Origin: Laburnicola sp. R22_1
Taxonomy: Eukaryota > Ascomycota > Dothideomycetes > Pleosporales > Didymosphaeriaceae
Direction: 5' to 3'
DNA length: 64,000 nt
Assembly: GCA_014281115.1 (NCBI GenBank)
Contig: JACONQ010000020.1
Coordinates: forward strand, 558,001-622,000
Positions 8,776 to 20,255 of the stretch are shown one piece after another; position 1 is the first letter of the stretch, and each line of letters starts with the position of its first letter. The notes under the pieces were generated by a model, which worked only from the letters and a program-made list of their open reading frames with translations, searched no databases and was not told the origin of the DNA. The position numbers and the translations under genes were made by a program.

Positions 8776-10585
8776 ACGTGTTTATAAGCAAGCTACGAAT
8801 ACAAGCGAGCTGGGAACCCTACTAACTTTCTATAACGCATTACCTATTAACTATAATGGCTTAACTAACACTTATTCGATTACCCTATAATAAAGCAGAT
8901 GTCTCCCTAGCTATCTTAGCTATTAATTATAATTAGATCCAGAGCGTTAATCACGCTGCAGCAACGTTTAATGTTCCTAAAAGCACGCTTTGTAGCCAAC
9001 GCGCTAGAACTACTACGCAACGTAATTATGAGCCTAAATTAAAGAAGCTTACTAAGCTAGAAGAGGAGGTTATTATTAAGCATATACTTAACCTAGATTC
9101 GCGAGGCTTTGCGCCTACTCTAGGTGCTATATAAGATATGGCGAATAAGCTGCTCGCTAAGCGTAGCATAGGCCATATTAGCTAGTAGTAGCCTAGAAAC
9201 TTTGTTAAGCAAATAGACAGCCTTACAACGCGATTTAATCGAGCCTATAATTAATAGCGAGCCCTCTACAAGGATCTAATAGCTATATAGGCCTAGTTTG
9301 AGCTAGTAGCACGTATAAAGGCCACCTACAGTATTTGCGATAAGGACATCTTTAACTTTAATAAGACTGGCTTTCTAATAGGCAAGATATCCTCCTAGCT
9401 AGTCGTTATAGGCTTAGAGAGACGTGGTTAGCTAAAAGCGATCTAGCTAGGCAATTGTGAGTAGGTGACGACGATCTAAGGAATTAACGCTACTAGATAG
9501 GCAATTCTGCCCTTTATTATCTTCGCTAATAAGTACTATCTCTTAGCCTAGTATAAGGGCGATAATATACTAGGTAACTAGACTATTAGTCTTAGTAATA
9601 ATAGGTGGACTACAAATAAGCTTAGTGTTGCCTGGCTACGGCACTTTATTAAGTATATAGTAGAGCGTAGAGTAGGCGCGCGTTAGCTCCTAATACTTAA
9701 CAGCTATAAGAGCCATAACGTACTCGAATTCTAGGAGATCTATAGAGAAAACAAGATCTATACCCTATGCATGCCACTATATTTGTCACACCTTCTATAG
9801 CCACTTAATGTGAACTGCTTCTTACTGTTAAAGTGGGCGTATAGGCGCTAGGTTAAGGGCCTAATACGCAACTATATTAACTATATTACTAAGCTTAAGT
9901 TTTTACTAGCCTTTTGCGCCGCCTATAACTAGTTAATTATAAAGAAGAATATCTGCGTAAGCTTTTAAGGCTTTGGGCTAGTCCTACACAATTTAGAGGC
10001 AGTGCTCTTAAAGCAGAGGCCCTATAGGAGTCTGCGACACTAAGCAACGCACGCGAGCTAGGCGCTTAGTCAACTCTAGTTTGTAAGCGAATTTGAAGAC
10101 ATTAGAGATTCTCTTCTACCTTAGTTATCTAGTCGCTTAATTAGCTTATAAGAGGCGCTAAAAAATAGTGTATTTAATAGTACTTATGCGCGAGGAGATA
10201 GCTACTCTATAAAGGGTAAATAAGGTAGCTATAACGCGTAAATAGCGTAAAACAAAGCGGATCTAAAAGCGAGGCACTCTATTAAAGGCAGAGGAAGAGA
10301 ATATTATTACTTAAAAGGCTATTAAGCAGCAACTAGAGAAAGAAATATAGCAAGGCAAGGCGTAGTTAGTTGTGAGCTAGTAGGCTTCTGCGCGCTGTAG
10401 ACACTATAGAGAGCCTGAGCATAACTTGCGCACGTGTAAGAAGGCTTCTATAGATACTACTTAATTTAGAATAGCCATTATATTAATAGAATATTAATAC
10501 ATTGTAACTTTATATACTGCGAAAGGCTTAGAGACTTAGTAGGATTTGTAGCTCGCTTATATTTATAGCTCGCTTATAAACACGT
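8776..10585 (+). mobile_element. Pogo/Fot1-type DNA transposon, heavily RIP-mutated
   Basis: 1810 bp bounded by imperfect inverted repeats starting ACGTGTTTATAAGC on each end, with TA duplications at 8774-8775 and 10586-10587. Each end carries two copies of an ACAAGCGAGC-like motif. It belongs to the same family as 53169-55019. Confidence 0.8.
8856..10464 (+). pseudogene. DDE_1 (pogo/Fot1-type) transposase pseudogene with C-terminal zinc knuckle
   Basis: Translated through many stops, it follows the better preserved copy at 53290-54939. Readable parts are the N-terminal HTH region, FNFNKTGF (first catalytic Asp now Asn), LILNSYKSH (second now Asn) and LLQPLN-like. Near the end there is a C-x2-C-x4-H-x4-C remnant (CRHYREPEHNLRTC, the second Cys changed to Tyr). 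Stops are TAG/TAA of RIP type. Not functional. Confidence 0.75.
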
Positions 10586-10912
10586 TATCTAGAGATAGAA
10601 TAATAAAGGCTTTTATCTTAAATAATATAATAAAAAAAGTAGAGCCCTCTACTTAGTAATTAAAAAGAGTGTAAAAAAGATAATTAAAAAAAAGCGCGTT
10701 TAAACTCGCTAAGCAAGTCTTGGCGCGAAGGCTCTTATAAGCAAACTTTTTATAAAGAGGCTAGCAAATTATATATTATAGAAAAATTATATTAGTCTTA
10801 GAAAATCTATTAAAATTTTGCTTAGTAATTATAAACTAAGTATATAGAGAAACTTAAATATAGAGGTTATAATAGTTTATACCTACTCTTCTACTAATTA
10901 CCTTCTATTATA

Positions 10913-12347
10913 GAGGTGCGTATTAAAAGTCCTTGCCCGCTCGACGACAGGAGTATCTTAGCCACAGTTCTAATGCGGAAATTGCTCCGAATCTGATTAA
11001 TTCTATTAAACTCTACTCTCCTTATACTTATTGCCCCCTTCTAGCTTAATAATATTCTAAATATAAGTAGAAATACGCGCAATCTATGCCTAAATCTTAT
11101 CCTAAGATAACTTCTTTTAGCACTGCTCCCACGCACGTACTGCCTCTACTTAATTCTTTAGTGCACTCTTTTTTGTAGTATATCACTTTATCTATAGCTA
11201 ACAAGGCTTAATAGCGTTTAAATTAGGTAAGTTACCGTACTAAAGTAGCTTCTAGACACCCTGCAAGCTATACATATAGCTCTACACATAGTAATTATGG
11301 CTAGGTGCCTTGTCCTCTTAAACAACTGTTCCTAGTTACTTAGCTTAACACTGCTTTATAAAAGAAATTAACTTTAGGAGTAAGATAGTTAACTAATATT
11401 AATACTAGTTAATTTCTAAGCCCGTGCCTTAACTAAGCTTGCCATTCTTCTTATTCCACTTCTACTAAGGCTGTCGACTAGGCTTAGTACGTAGATTAAG
11501 ACGCCGCATACTAGTCTCGAGCTCCTACCATTTCCTTATAATAGACTCTAGCTCTTAATTTAATTCCTTAATTCTTTTATGGATACAGCTTTAGACAAAG
11601 GCTTTATCTACTCTCCTCTAAACTCTGTAGCTGGTGTCTACCACGCCTATATAAAAGGACCTTATTATATAGAGCCGCAAAATTTAAATTCTAGCCTTAA
11701 TTGTATCTAGTCTTAATAAAGATAACACTAATTAAGTTAATCTTCTTTATCTTCTAATTGTTAACCTAGGCTTCCTTATTATTTATCTTCGTTAACCTAG
11801 GCTTCCTTATTAGTTTAGTCTTTTTAAAGTCTGCTTTCTAAAGAATCCACTATACTATTATAGCTAATATTTTAAATCCTTCTTAACTAAGTGTACCAGC
11901 AATAGTAGCACAAGACTTCTCTTATCTATAGCGGTTAGTGCGTATAATACTAACGACTATCTTAGAGACCTCAGCCTATTTTAGTAGTCTGCTAGACTGT
12001 AGAGCATCTTTAAGGTAGCTATTCCATATATATAGTGACCGCTAGACTGGATTAAAGCCGCGTATAATTGCTTGACTGTATATCGAATTAATCGTTCGCG
12101 TTGGGATTTTAGTTAATTTATTAATCTTGTTACATAACTTGCCAGTAGCTTTTAGGCTAATAACAAGGGCACGAGTAGAGATATTATAGGGAGCCATAAT
12201 AGAGTAGAATAGTATAGGTATATAGAGAGTATCTCTGCAAGATAGCTAAGAGCGCAAAGGCCACGTTGGCTCGGAGCAGTTTCCGCATTAGGACTGTGGC
12301 TGAGATACCCCTGTCGCCGAGCGGGCAAGGACTTTTAATACGCACCC
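10913..12347. mobile_element. TIR element of unknown class, ~1.43 kb
   Basis: Imperfect inverted repeats of about 75 bp at 10913-10990 and 12272-12347 share GGTGCGTATTAAAAGTCC, TTGCCCGCTCG and GTATCT-AGCCACAGT. TA flanks both outer ends (10911-10912, 12348-12349). The interior is RIP-degraded. Open stretches such as MDTALDKGFIYSPLNSVAG (11581-11700) and WIKAAYNCLTVYRINRSRWD (near 12040) look like former coding sequence, but I recognise no transposase family. Confidence 0.6.
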
Positions 12348-12349
12348 TA

Positions 12350-12627
12350 AAATTAAATTTTTTTTAGGTATAGATAGTACTATAATATTTACTTCTTCTT
12401 TAAGATACTGCCTATAGGCAATTAAATTAGTAGAAGTTTTACTTTATTAGTTACTAGTTATACTAAGTAATTATTATACTATATTAAACATTATAAAGCT
12501 ACATCTATACTTCTCTATTTATTATAAGTAGGTAAGAGTATATAAGATTATTAGTTACTAGTTATATTAAATAGTAGTTTTATACTTAAAGCTATTTAGA
12601 ACCCTATTTTTATACTTCTTTTTCTAT
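12350..12627. repeat. ~97-bp tandem repeat array, left part
   Basis: Repeats of a ~97-bp unit containing TTAGTTACTAGTTATA, AGTAGTTTTATAC and CTATAAGTAGGTAAGAGTATA. The array continues at 15205-15490 after the inserted transposon. The same unit in opposite orientation forms the array at 21770-22400 inside the LTR element. Confidence 0.6.
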
Positions 12628-12794
12628 TAACGTACTTTGTACTTAAGTCGGACACTCTATTAAGTTAGACACTTTGCCAAGACCCCACTAAGTTCTATAC
12701 TATTTACGATAGTATAGAGTTAACATAAACTATTTTCGATAGTCTAAATAGGCTAAACTATTTAGAATCTACTTCTATAGGCTGTCTATAGATT

Positions 12795-15112
12795 TTTTAT
12801 TGTGTCTAGGCTTGCCGCAGCATCCACAGCGCTATTAAGCGGATTCGCCTCCATTAGTACGCACTCTCTTCTTTGTCTTCTTGCTATTACTACGCACCCT
12901 AAAGTCCTTTAGAGTAGCTAGTCGCTGGCCCTCTTTAACTATAAGAACTCCTTCTTACTGCAATTGCTTTCTTTTATATAATTTACGTCGTGTGGCGGCC
13001 TTATTAGTAGCTTAAAGTTTGGCGTTGCGTTTAGTCATTAATACTAAAGAATGCCCTATTTTCTTAGCGCCTTTAACGAGCTTTTCTATCGCCTTAACCA
13101 TATAAGTTAGGAAACTATCTATATGCCTTTAAATCCTCTACTTAACTAGCGTCGATTGCGACCCAAGTTCTATACTATTTTGCGGAGTTTGCGACTCCTA
13201 TATACTACCGTGTCCGTGCGCATAACGCCCGGATTCGCGTAACGCCCCGCTTTTTACTAAAAAAATTAAGAAAAACAAGGAAGTTTAAAGCAGTATAACT
13301 CTTTAACTACCTTTTCTTTTTAAAACCTTTCTTTATTAAAGTTATTAAAAAAGACTATCTCTATAACTTTAGAATTTTAGTTTTCTAATAATAATTAGTT
13401 TTAAGAAAAAGTATAAAGTCCTAAAATTTAAGTCCCTAAAATTTAAAAATAATACTTTTTAGAAGTAAAGTAAACTATTTAAAATATATTTTATAATAGA
13501 ACTTTTTCTTATAAAGAGCTACTTAAGAAGATAGATTATCTTTTCTAATTTATTTTTCTTAAAAAATAAAAGGATAATCTAATCTTTTAGTTAAGAGATT
13601 TATTAAAAATAACTTAATATAAAATGTATTCTAAATAGTATACTTTGCTCCTAAAAAAGTATTATTTTTAAATTTTAGGGACTTAAATTTTAGGACTTTT
13701 ATACTTTTTTCTTAAAACTAATTATTATTAGAAAACTAAAATTCTAAAGTTATAGAGATAGTCTTTTTTAATAACTTTAATAAAGGAAGGTTTTAAAAAG
13801 GAAAGGTAGTTAAAGAGTTATACTGCTTTAAACTTCCTTGTTTTTCTTAATTTTTTTAGTAAAAAGTGGGGCGTTACGCGAATCCGGGCGTTATGCGCAC
13901 GGACACGGTATTGCGAATAGTATAAAGTGGAGGCGTACGTAGGCGAATGTTAAGCTACGATATTATAATTTCTAGGTTTTGGGGCACTAGGCTAGCATCT
14001 TAAAAGCCTCCTTTAATATTACTTTTAGTAAACAAAGCCTTAAAAGCAGTAATAAAGTAAGATAGAAACTTAATTTTAGTAATGTGCGTAATGTGGTTAT
14101 GTATTAAATTCTTAGCTTAGTGCCTATACGCCTTTTTTAAAGGCGCGAAACAGCCTATATTAAGTGGCTGCAAGAGGTGCGACGAATGCGAGGGTATATA
14201 GAGAGTAACAATATTGCTCTTCTTATAATACTATTTAAATTCGAACAAGTTGTAACTCTTATGGCTATTAAGAATAAGTAAATATATTGTGCTAATAATA
14301 CGCCTCTTTATATACTTATTAAAGTGCTTTAGTCACTATAGACTAAGCTTATTTATTATCTAGCTGTTCTTAGAGACTACAATAACCCAATTATAAGGTA
14401 GATTCTTCTCCTTATACTAGGCGGAGAGGTGGTGCTTGCCCCCGAAGATAATAAAGAGTGGGATCTACCACCCTATCGTATTAATGCCTTAGATAACTGT
14501 TGTCTACTCCCTATTGCCCTACTGCATCTGCTTTGGCTGTCCTTAACGCTTAGAGCCTATAACTACTACTCTAGTTAATATTATGCCTATTATAAAGCCT
14601 GCTTTATTAAAATTGTAGGTGTTCTTATCTAGAATACTATATTTGGTCTTTATGTTCTCTATAAGCCAGAACCAGTCTTATATTACCTTAGGATTCTTCT
14701 AGAGAGCTCTCTTATAGTCGTACTTGTAATTAAACTTAACTTTAAGCTCTGGCTGGCGCTTAATAAAGTCATAAGGCCACCTCTAGCCAACTAGTTTATA
14801 GTGACGTGCAGCTAGTAAAGAATTAGCCATATCTTTTATAGTATTAAGCTAAGGCGAAAATCCTCGCGCGTCTAGGTCGAGTATATGCTCCACAGTCGCC
14901 TGCTCCTCTCTTATAGTAAGTCTTATTTTGTTGGGTGCGTAGTTACGTCTAAACGTCTTTCTAGTACGTTGGTTACTAAGTGTACTTTAAGAGACATTGT
15001 AGATAGCTGTAGCGCGTTGCTAAGAGAGTATTGTATCTTATTTAATAGCCTGGATTATAAGCTATATACGCGCTTCTTTTAACGCTAGTAGTTTATTATA
15101 TAGTTAAGGTAT
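12795..15112 (-). pseudogene. DDE_1 transposase pseudogene split by a fold-back element
   Basis: The reading frame is homologous to 57617-59245, but the start codon reads ATA and there are many stops. The second catalytic position reads LILNSHKSY (Asn in place of Asp). A zinc-knuckle remnant lies near 12820. The fold-back element 13208-13908 sits in a TA within the C-terminal half. Confidence 0.7.
13208..13908. mobile_element. 701-bp fold-back (long palindrome) element
   Basis: Nearly the whole element is an inverted repeat with arms of about 340 bp around a small centre near 13550. The arms begin CCGTGTCCGTGCGCATAACG, and the first ~41 bp carry two CGC-TAACGCCC motifs. TA duplications at 13206-13207 and 13909-13910 interrupt the TACTATCGCGAATA site of the host transposase gene. 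There is no coding capacity. The outermost ~40 bp stayed GC-rich while the inner arms are AT-rich. Confidence 0.8.
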
Positions 15113-15204
15113 CGCGTTATACTATTGCTAATAGTATGTTTTAGTAGGGTCTTGGCAAAGTGTCTAATTTAATAGAGTGTCTAACTCGAGTGCAAAGTAC
15201 GTTA

Positions 15205-15488
15205 TAAGTAAGTAAGGGGATATTAGTTTATTAGTTACTAATTATATTAAATAGTAGTTTTATACTAAAGTCTATTTAAGAAACTACTTTTATACTTTTC
15301 TTTTTACTATAAGTAGGTAAGAGTATATTAGTTTATTAGTTACTAGTTATATTAGATAGTAGTTTTATACTAAAGTCTATTTAAAAACTACTTTTATACT
15401 TTTTACCTACTATAAGTAGGTTAAGGTATATTAGTTTATTAGTTACTAATTATACTAGGTAGCTACTATATTATACTAAGGTCTCGCA
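15205..15488. repeat. ~97-bp tandem repeat array, right part
   Basis: About three more units of the array seen at 12350-12627, separated from it by the pogo-type element 12630-15202. Confidence 0.6.
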
Positions 15489-15611
15489 TTTTTATAATTA
15501 CCTTTTCACGCATTTTTTATTACTAAGCAGGGGGCTCTGCTTTTTTTGTCATGTTATTTAAGATAAAAGCCTTTGTTATGCTACCCCTAGGTAGTTAATT
15601 TAATGCCACAC
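15489..15611 (+). mobile_element. SR1 short repeat
   Basis: ATTTTTATAATTACC start, the hairpin with GGGGGCTCTGC, and the GCCACAC end followed by ATACT. The left flank has ATACTAAG against ATACTTTA on the right, so a degenerate duplication is possible. Confidence 0.65.
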
Positions 15612-16529
15612 ATACTTTATTATTTACTTAATTTTTTAGCTTAAGCTATACGCTAGCTTATATACTATTTAAAACTTATTACCTTTTTTTTATAAACAAA
15701 GCCGTATCCCGCAACTATACTATAGTAAAAAAGAAAATCTAGCTATAATCTTTTTTCTATACACTAGCTTTATAAAATAGATACTATATAAATATATATA
15801 AAAGGAAATAGTTTATAAGCGCTTATCTATCTAGTACCCTATAATCCTATCTACCTATAACAGTAACTTAGTTACATCGGCATAAACTATAGTTAAGAGA
15901 GAGACCCTTTATTGTCACTTATTATCTTAAATCTATTTACTATACTTTTTCTATACCCTTACTTTACTTAACTCTACTATTATCTATACTATGGTAAGCT
16001 ATTGCTCTTTTATTTAAAAGAATTCTCCTAGTAGATTTCTTAAGTCCTTTTAATATAATAATAACTTTATAATAAATAATATAGTAGGGGATATTTATAT
16101 ACACTCTACTAATACTAGTTTACTAAATATTTATTATAGGATTTTTCTACTTAATTTTACTAGTATTTAATTACTTATTAAGTAAGCAAAGTAGTTAATA
16201 GCTCCTTCTAAAATTATTACCCCTAGGAGATAATTTAATAATACATAGATACTAAACTAGAATTACTATTTATAGGTAGTAAAATAGTAAAGATTTATAA
16301 GCTATTTAAAGGCCTCTAGCTAGTTATACTAGTATAAATTATATTTTAAAAGTTAGCACTTAAGTTATAAGCCTTTATAAATACTAGTACTAGCGCTTAT
16401 AACTTTATTACTTTAAAGTATATAAAGACTATTTAAAAATAGCTTAAAGCTAAATTACTTTACCTAAAGATACTAATTTCTCTTAAGAACTTTTTAACAA
16501 AAAGAAGCGTAAAAGTAAATATTTATTTT
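15612..16529. other. AT-rich RIP-degraded DNA with an SR3 copy
   Basis: No gene. 15690-15915 is a copy of SR3 (CAACTATACTATAGTAAAA, TCTAGCTATAATC, AGAGAGACCCTTTA), matched by 29690-29925 and partly by 7669-7830. The rest is unassigned AT-rich sequence. Confidence 0.5.
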
Positions 16530-16543
16530 ATAGTCTAGTTTAA

Positions 16544-16657
16544 CTCCTTTTTATTAACACTACCTTAAAATGCTTTTCTGTATCAACAACAGTAGGAGAA
16601 ATAACTGCTATTATTGTATTATTTTTATTAGAAACCCCTTAGTCGCCAAAAAAAACC
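16544..16657 (+). mobile_element. SR2 short repeat, 114 bp
   Basis: CTCCTTTTTATTAACAC start and CGCCAAAAAAAACC end. Perfect 14-bp direct repeats ATAGTCTAGTTTAA at 16530-16543 and 16658-16671. Confidence 0.85.
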
Positions 16658-16928
16658 ATAGTCTAGTTTAATATTAATAGATATAGTAGTATTATATAGT
16701 TTATTTTTATAAAATAGAAAACTATAATTTTATTATTAGTAGAAAATTTTTAAAGCAAGCTAACTATCTAGTTAATACTTAAGACTACTACCTTTATTAA
16801 AAAAATAATAAGAATCTAATCTTTACTAGTAACTTTATCCTACTATAAACGTCTTTTTATTTAATCCCTTTTACTAAAATAATATTAATTAATAAAATAG
16901 TTTACTTAAAAGTAAAACTATACCTACT

Positions 16929-17036
16929 ATTTTACGCTCTTTTTAATTACTAAGCAGAAGGCTCTGCTTTTTTTGTCATGTTATTTGAGATAAATGCCTT
17001 TGTCGTGCTACCCCTAGGTAGTTAATATAACGCCAC
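16929..17036 (+). mobile_element. SR1 short repeat, 108 bp
   Basis: Truncated at the T-run end and complete at the AACGCCAC end. Direct repeats ATACCTACT (16920-16928) and ATATCTACT (17037-17045) differ by one C/T. Confidence 0.7.
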
Positions 17037-17164
17037 ATATCTACTAAATAGCTTACTTATTAAAAGCTAATTAGAGCATTTTTAAGAAAATCTTTGTCTA
17101 GCTTTCTAGCCCTACTATCTTAGTTATTAGAACGTACTTAAAGGCTTACTAGAAATTAAGCTAT

Positions 17165-17270
17165 GTGTTGTTAAATTATCTATCTAGAGGTAGAACGACA
17201 AAGACTTTCATCCCAAATAATATGATAAAAAAAGCAGAGCCTCCTGCTTAGTAATTAAAAAGAGCGTAAA
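17165..17270 (-). mobile_element. SR1 short repeat, 106 bp
   Basis: Well preserved copy starting GTGTTGTTAAATTATC. Perfect 14-bp direct repeats AGAAATTAAGCTAT at 17151-17164 and 17271-17284. Confidence 0.85.
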
Positions 17271-17416
17271 AGAAATTAAGCTATAAGAATACTTTTAATA
17301 GGGATAGTAGTATAAAGGCTATAAAACAAATTTTTTTAAATAAAAAACTATTACATAATAAATTATCTTTTAGTTATTTTATTTCTACAACTTAAGAAAA
17401 CTACTAGTAAGACTAG

Positions 17417-17704
17417 TGTAAGGGAGATACACGGCCTTATAGGGCTAACCTATTAGGGATAGCTAGAATAGTTAAAAGAGCTAGTTAAATTAATACTATT
17501 TTAAGATAGTAAATAAGAAAGGAACGTAGAGAGCCCTTTCTTATATAGAGGGCGGTATAGAGCATAGGCCCATACTAACTACTACACTAACCCTAACTAG
17601 AAAAGGCGCCTTTAGAAAAGGAAAAGGTATAAATAAGAGAAAATAGAGTATAAAAGAAAGGTAATAGGACGTTCTTTGTAGGGAGACTAGTAAGTACTAT
17701 TATA
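17417..17704 (+). repeat. 5' LTR of the 17417-22714 element
   Basis: 288 bp, aligned over its full length with 22427-22714. Shared blocks include CCTTATAGGGCTAACCTATT and CTTATATAGAGGGCGGTAT. Differences are mainly C/T and G/A. Confidence 0.75.
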
Positions 17705-18114
17705 TAACCTCCCTTTTAAAGCCTAAAAATAGAAAGGAAAGTATATAAAAATAAAGTGTTTAGGCGGATTTAATATAACTAGCACTAATTTTAGGCTAAA
17801 GAGGGCTAGAATAGGGGCACTAGGCCCCTATAGTTCTAGCGGTAGCCTTAGTTTTTAATTTAGGTGCTATTTAGTAAAGATATTAAGGAAAGTTATTAGA
17901 GGTAAATTAGTAGATTAGTAGAAAAATATAGTAGAAACTATATCTTAGTGTTTAGCGTTTCACTAATAGAGCGCATTCTTAGCTTTAACACTATATAATA
18001 ATATAGTTAGCTAAAAAAATTCTAGTTTGTTTATTATGCGCTAGCGCAATTATATTATATAAAGTTTTCTAGTACTATAAAAGAGCGTTTTAAAAAAAAG
18101 TATTAACCTAACTA

Positions 18115-20253
18115 ACATGTTGGTTCAGCACTTGGCGCGGTTCGGCAAATGGCGCACCCCAACCAAATCACGCAGTTTACAACACCTCGTTACTGAGCCA
18201 TCCACAATAGCTAGAATATTCTAATAATTCATTTAATTACTATATAAATTGCTGCGAAAAAGATGTACTACTGGAATTTCGCTGGAAGTTTGATGTTGCG
18301 GCCACGGCGCGTTGTTGTTGTGGGTGCTGGATCACGCCCCATTTCATCACCCCTATCCCCCCTACCCTCAGCAACCACCACACGTTGCTTTTTTTTCTGT
18401 TTTGGCGCTGCGGCAGGCTTTGAGGCCTTCCTCTTTCCCTTTTGGGAAGTTTGTATAGCCTTTTCGGAGTTTTCTTTCTCCTGAATCCTCTGTTGTTGCT
18501 TAGCCTGTTTCTCCGCCGCGACCCTCTCCTTTTCCTCCCTTTTCTTAACCCTCAACCTTTCTCTCTCTTTCTTCTCCTGCAGGTTACGTAGCTTAGCTGA
18601 GGTTATTTCTGCCTTCTTACGCGCTTTTTCGAGTTCTACTTTCTCTTTCTCCTTATCTACAACGCTCTCGCGTACTCTAGCCTCCCTCAGCTTCCTTGGG
18701 GACTAGAAAACTGCACCACCGTGGTACTCCCTGCGTTGTTGCAGGTCTAGAGGCTTGCTCTTCTTTTGCTGCTTCTTCTTGACTTGTAGGGCCTTTGTCA
18801 GGCCTTGTACCTCAGCGTGGAGGATATCATTTTGAACAGAGATGTGGTGGAGAGAACGCTTCAGCTTCTGCACCTCCCTACTGCCCTCCTCCCTCACAGT
18901 ATTACGCACGAGGGTCTCGATTTTGAGCCAATCCTTGCCGCTGAGTACAGAGGTACTGCTCTCTCTCGAATCCTGCTCCACTGGAGTTGATGGCCTGTAT
19001 TTCTGAAGGATAACCTTAGCGTTACGGGGCCATATACCAGTGGCCTCAAAGGACTTTAGAATCGTTTTCTTCTTGAAGGAGATGGTCCAGGCTTCCCAGA
19101 AGAGAGGGAAGAAGTCTCCTTTCTTTACTGAGAGTAGCCCCTGGGCCTTGTGGAGATAGGTAGTGAGGGCTTTTGAGTAGGCTGATGAGAGAGGCTTAAA
19201 GAGTACTATATTAAGGGGCTGCAGCGTGTGGGTACTATGAGGGGGGAATATTATAAGGAGAATCCGATTGTGGTCACAGTAGTTGATAAACTCTCTCGTT
19301 ACGTGGGACCCATGGCCATCCACAATTAGTAGTTGGTAGGATCGACGAGCTTTCGCTTTTGTGTACCGATCGAAGACCTGCTCGAGCCACGCAAGGCCTA
19401 TATTGTTGTTGGTCCATCTATTAGGAGATGTAGTGACGAATACCTCATGCTTCCCAGCCTCAATATCCTCTACCCAGGCCAATTGGAGAGCGTTATTGGC
19501 AGCTGCAAATAGTAGCCCTGGTGGCAACGCAGTTCCATCAGCGCAGACGCAAGCTAGGATGGTCATCCACTCTCTGTTGCCATCTTGGAGGGCTGATTTC
19601 ACTTCCCCGCGGTCCCACATAGCTTTGCTAAAGATCCTTTTGCTTCTTCCAATCACTCCTGTAAGGAAGCCCTTCTCATCCATATTGTACGTGTGACGAG
19701 GCTCTATATTGTACTCCTCCATTTTCTCTAGCAGAAGTTGAAAGAATTGCTCATATTTAGCCCCTGAATCAGCTTGGTGGCGCGCGCGATCCATTCCAGT
19801 AACCCAATGGGGGGTGATTTCGACGTTGTAACGGTTAATGAATCGGGTAACCCAGCTTTTTCCTACTGGTTGTTCGCCGTTGGTTTTTGCAATTGATGAA
19901 GCAAAATTCTGCAGCATCTCCCTTGTAGGTGGTAGACGACGGCCTGTAAGCTTTTCTATATAGCTTACAAGCTCCAGTTCTTGTTGAGGGGTAAGTTTTC
20001 GCCGTTGGAGTTGTTGCTCTTTCATCGGCACGTTTTTGCCCTGGTGTATCCTCCTCAATGTAGTGTCTGGTACACCATATTTTTTCGCTATTTTTCGATA
20101 CGAGAATTCTTCTCCTGGTCCGCGCGATTCGATTTCTTCAATTGCCTTGTCAATTGGATCCATATTGGCTGAGTTATGGGTGGGTGAAGGATTGGGTGGA
20201 AAATGCGGGGGTGCGCCATTTGCCGAACCGCGCCAAGTGCTGAACCAACATGT
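18115..20253 (-). mobile_element. Well preserved pogo/Fot1-type DNA transposon, 2139 bp
   Basis: Perfect 46-bp terminal inverted repeats (18115-18160 and 20208-20253) begin ACATGTTGGTTCAGCACTTG and run into GCGCGG, GGCAAATGGCGCACCCC. TA duplications at 18113-18114 and 20254-20255. GC content is normal while the host LTR element around it is AT-rich, so this insertion is younger than most RIP of the host. It encodes one transposase frame on the minus strand. Confidence 0.9.
18268..20163 (-). pseudogene. Pogo/Fot1-type transposase, one stop codon and an altered catalytic residue
   Basis: One continuous frame of 631 codons from the ATG at 20163, broken only by TAG at 18703-18705 (codon 487, in the context GGAVF*SPRK; TGG to TAG is the simplest origin). 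Domains: N-terminal HTH_Psq-like region (~1-50) with KIAKKYGVPDTTLRR, a CENPB-type HTH (~60-120) with KSWVTRFINRY, then the DDE_1 catalytic core. Catalytic motifs are YNMDEKGF and LLIVDGHGSH. The third, usually LQPLD, reads LQPLNIVLF, so the third Asp is Asn (GAT to AAT after T). The C-terminal third is Lys/Glu-rich and probably coiled coil, ending in a basic tail (RRGRNIKLPAKFQ). The 486-residue form before the stop keeps the whole catalytic core, but with the Asn it is probably inactive. Confidence 0.85.
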
Positions 20254-20255
20254 TA

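Larger units (their letters stand above)
8758..10768 (-). mobile_element. Near full-length SR1 copy split by a pogo-type transposon
   Basis: The left 18 bp (TAGCGTTAATTAAATCTA) lie at 8758-8775 and the remainder at 10586-10768. The transposon 8776-10585 inserted at the TA. Without it the repeat is ~199 bp and includes the GC-rich head (GCGCGTTTAAACTCGC...GCGCGAAGG). Perfect 12-bp direct repeats TTATATATTATA at 8746-8757 and 10769-10780. So SR1 was in place before this DNA transposon arrived. Confidence 0.7.
12630..15202 (-). mobile_element. Pogo/Fot1-type DNA transposon, RIP-mutated and interrupted
   Basis: 2573 bp including a nested 701-bp insertion. Imperfect inverted repeats start ACGTACTTTG and carry a doubled TTAGACACT motif followed by TTGCCAAGACCC. 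TA duplications at 12628-12629 and 15203-15204. Internal sequence and TIRs relate it to the element at 57526-59398. Confidence 0.8.

Noticed and set aside
14885..15082. 65-codon plus-strand frame
   Set aside because: Antisense to the degraded pogo-type transposase; no independent support.
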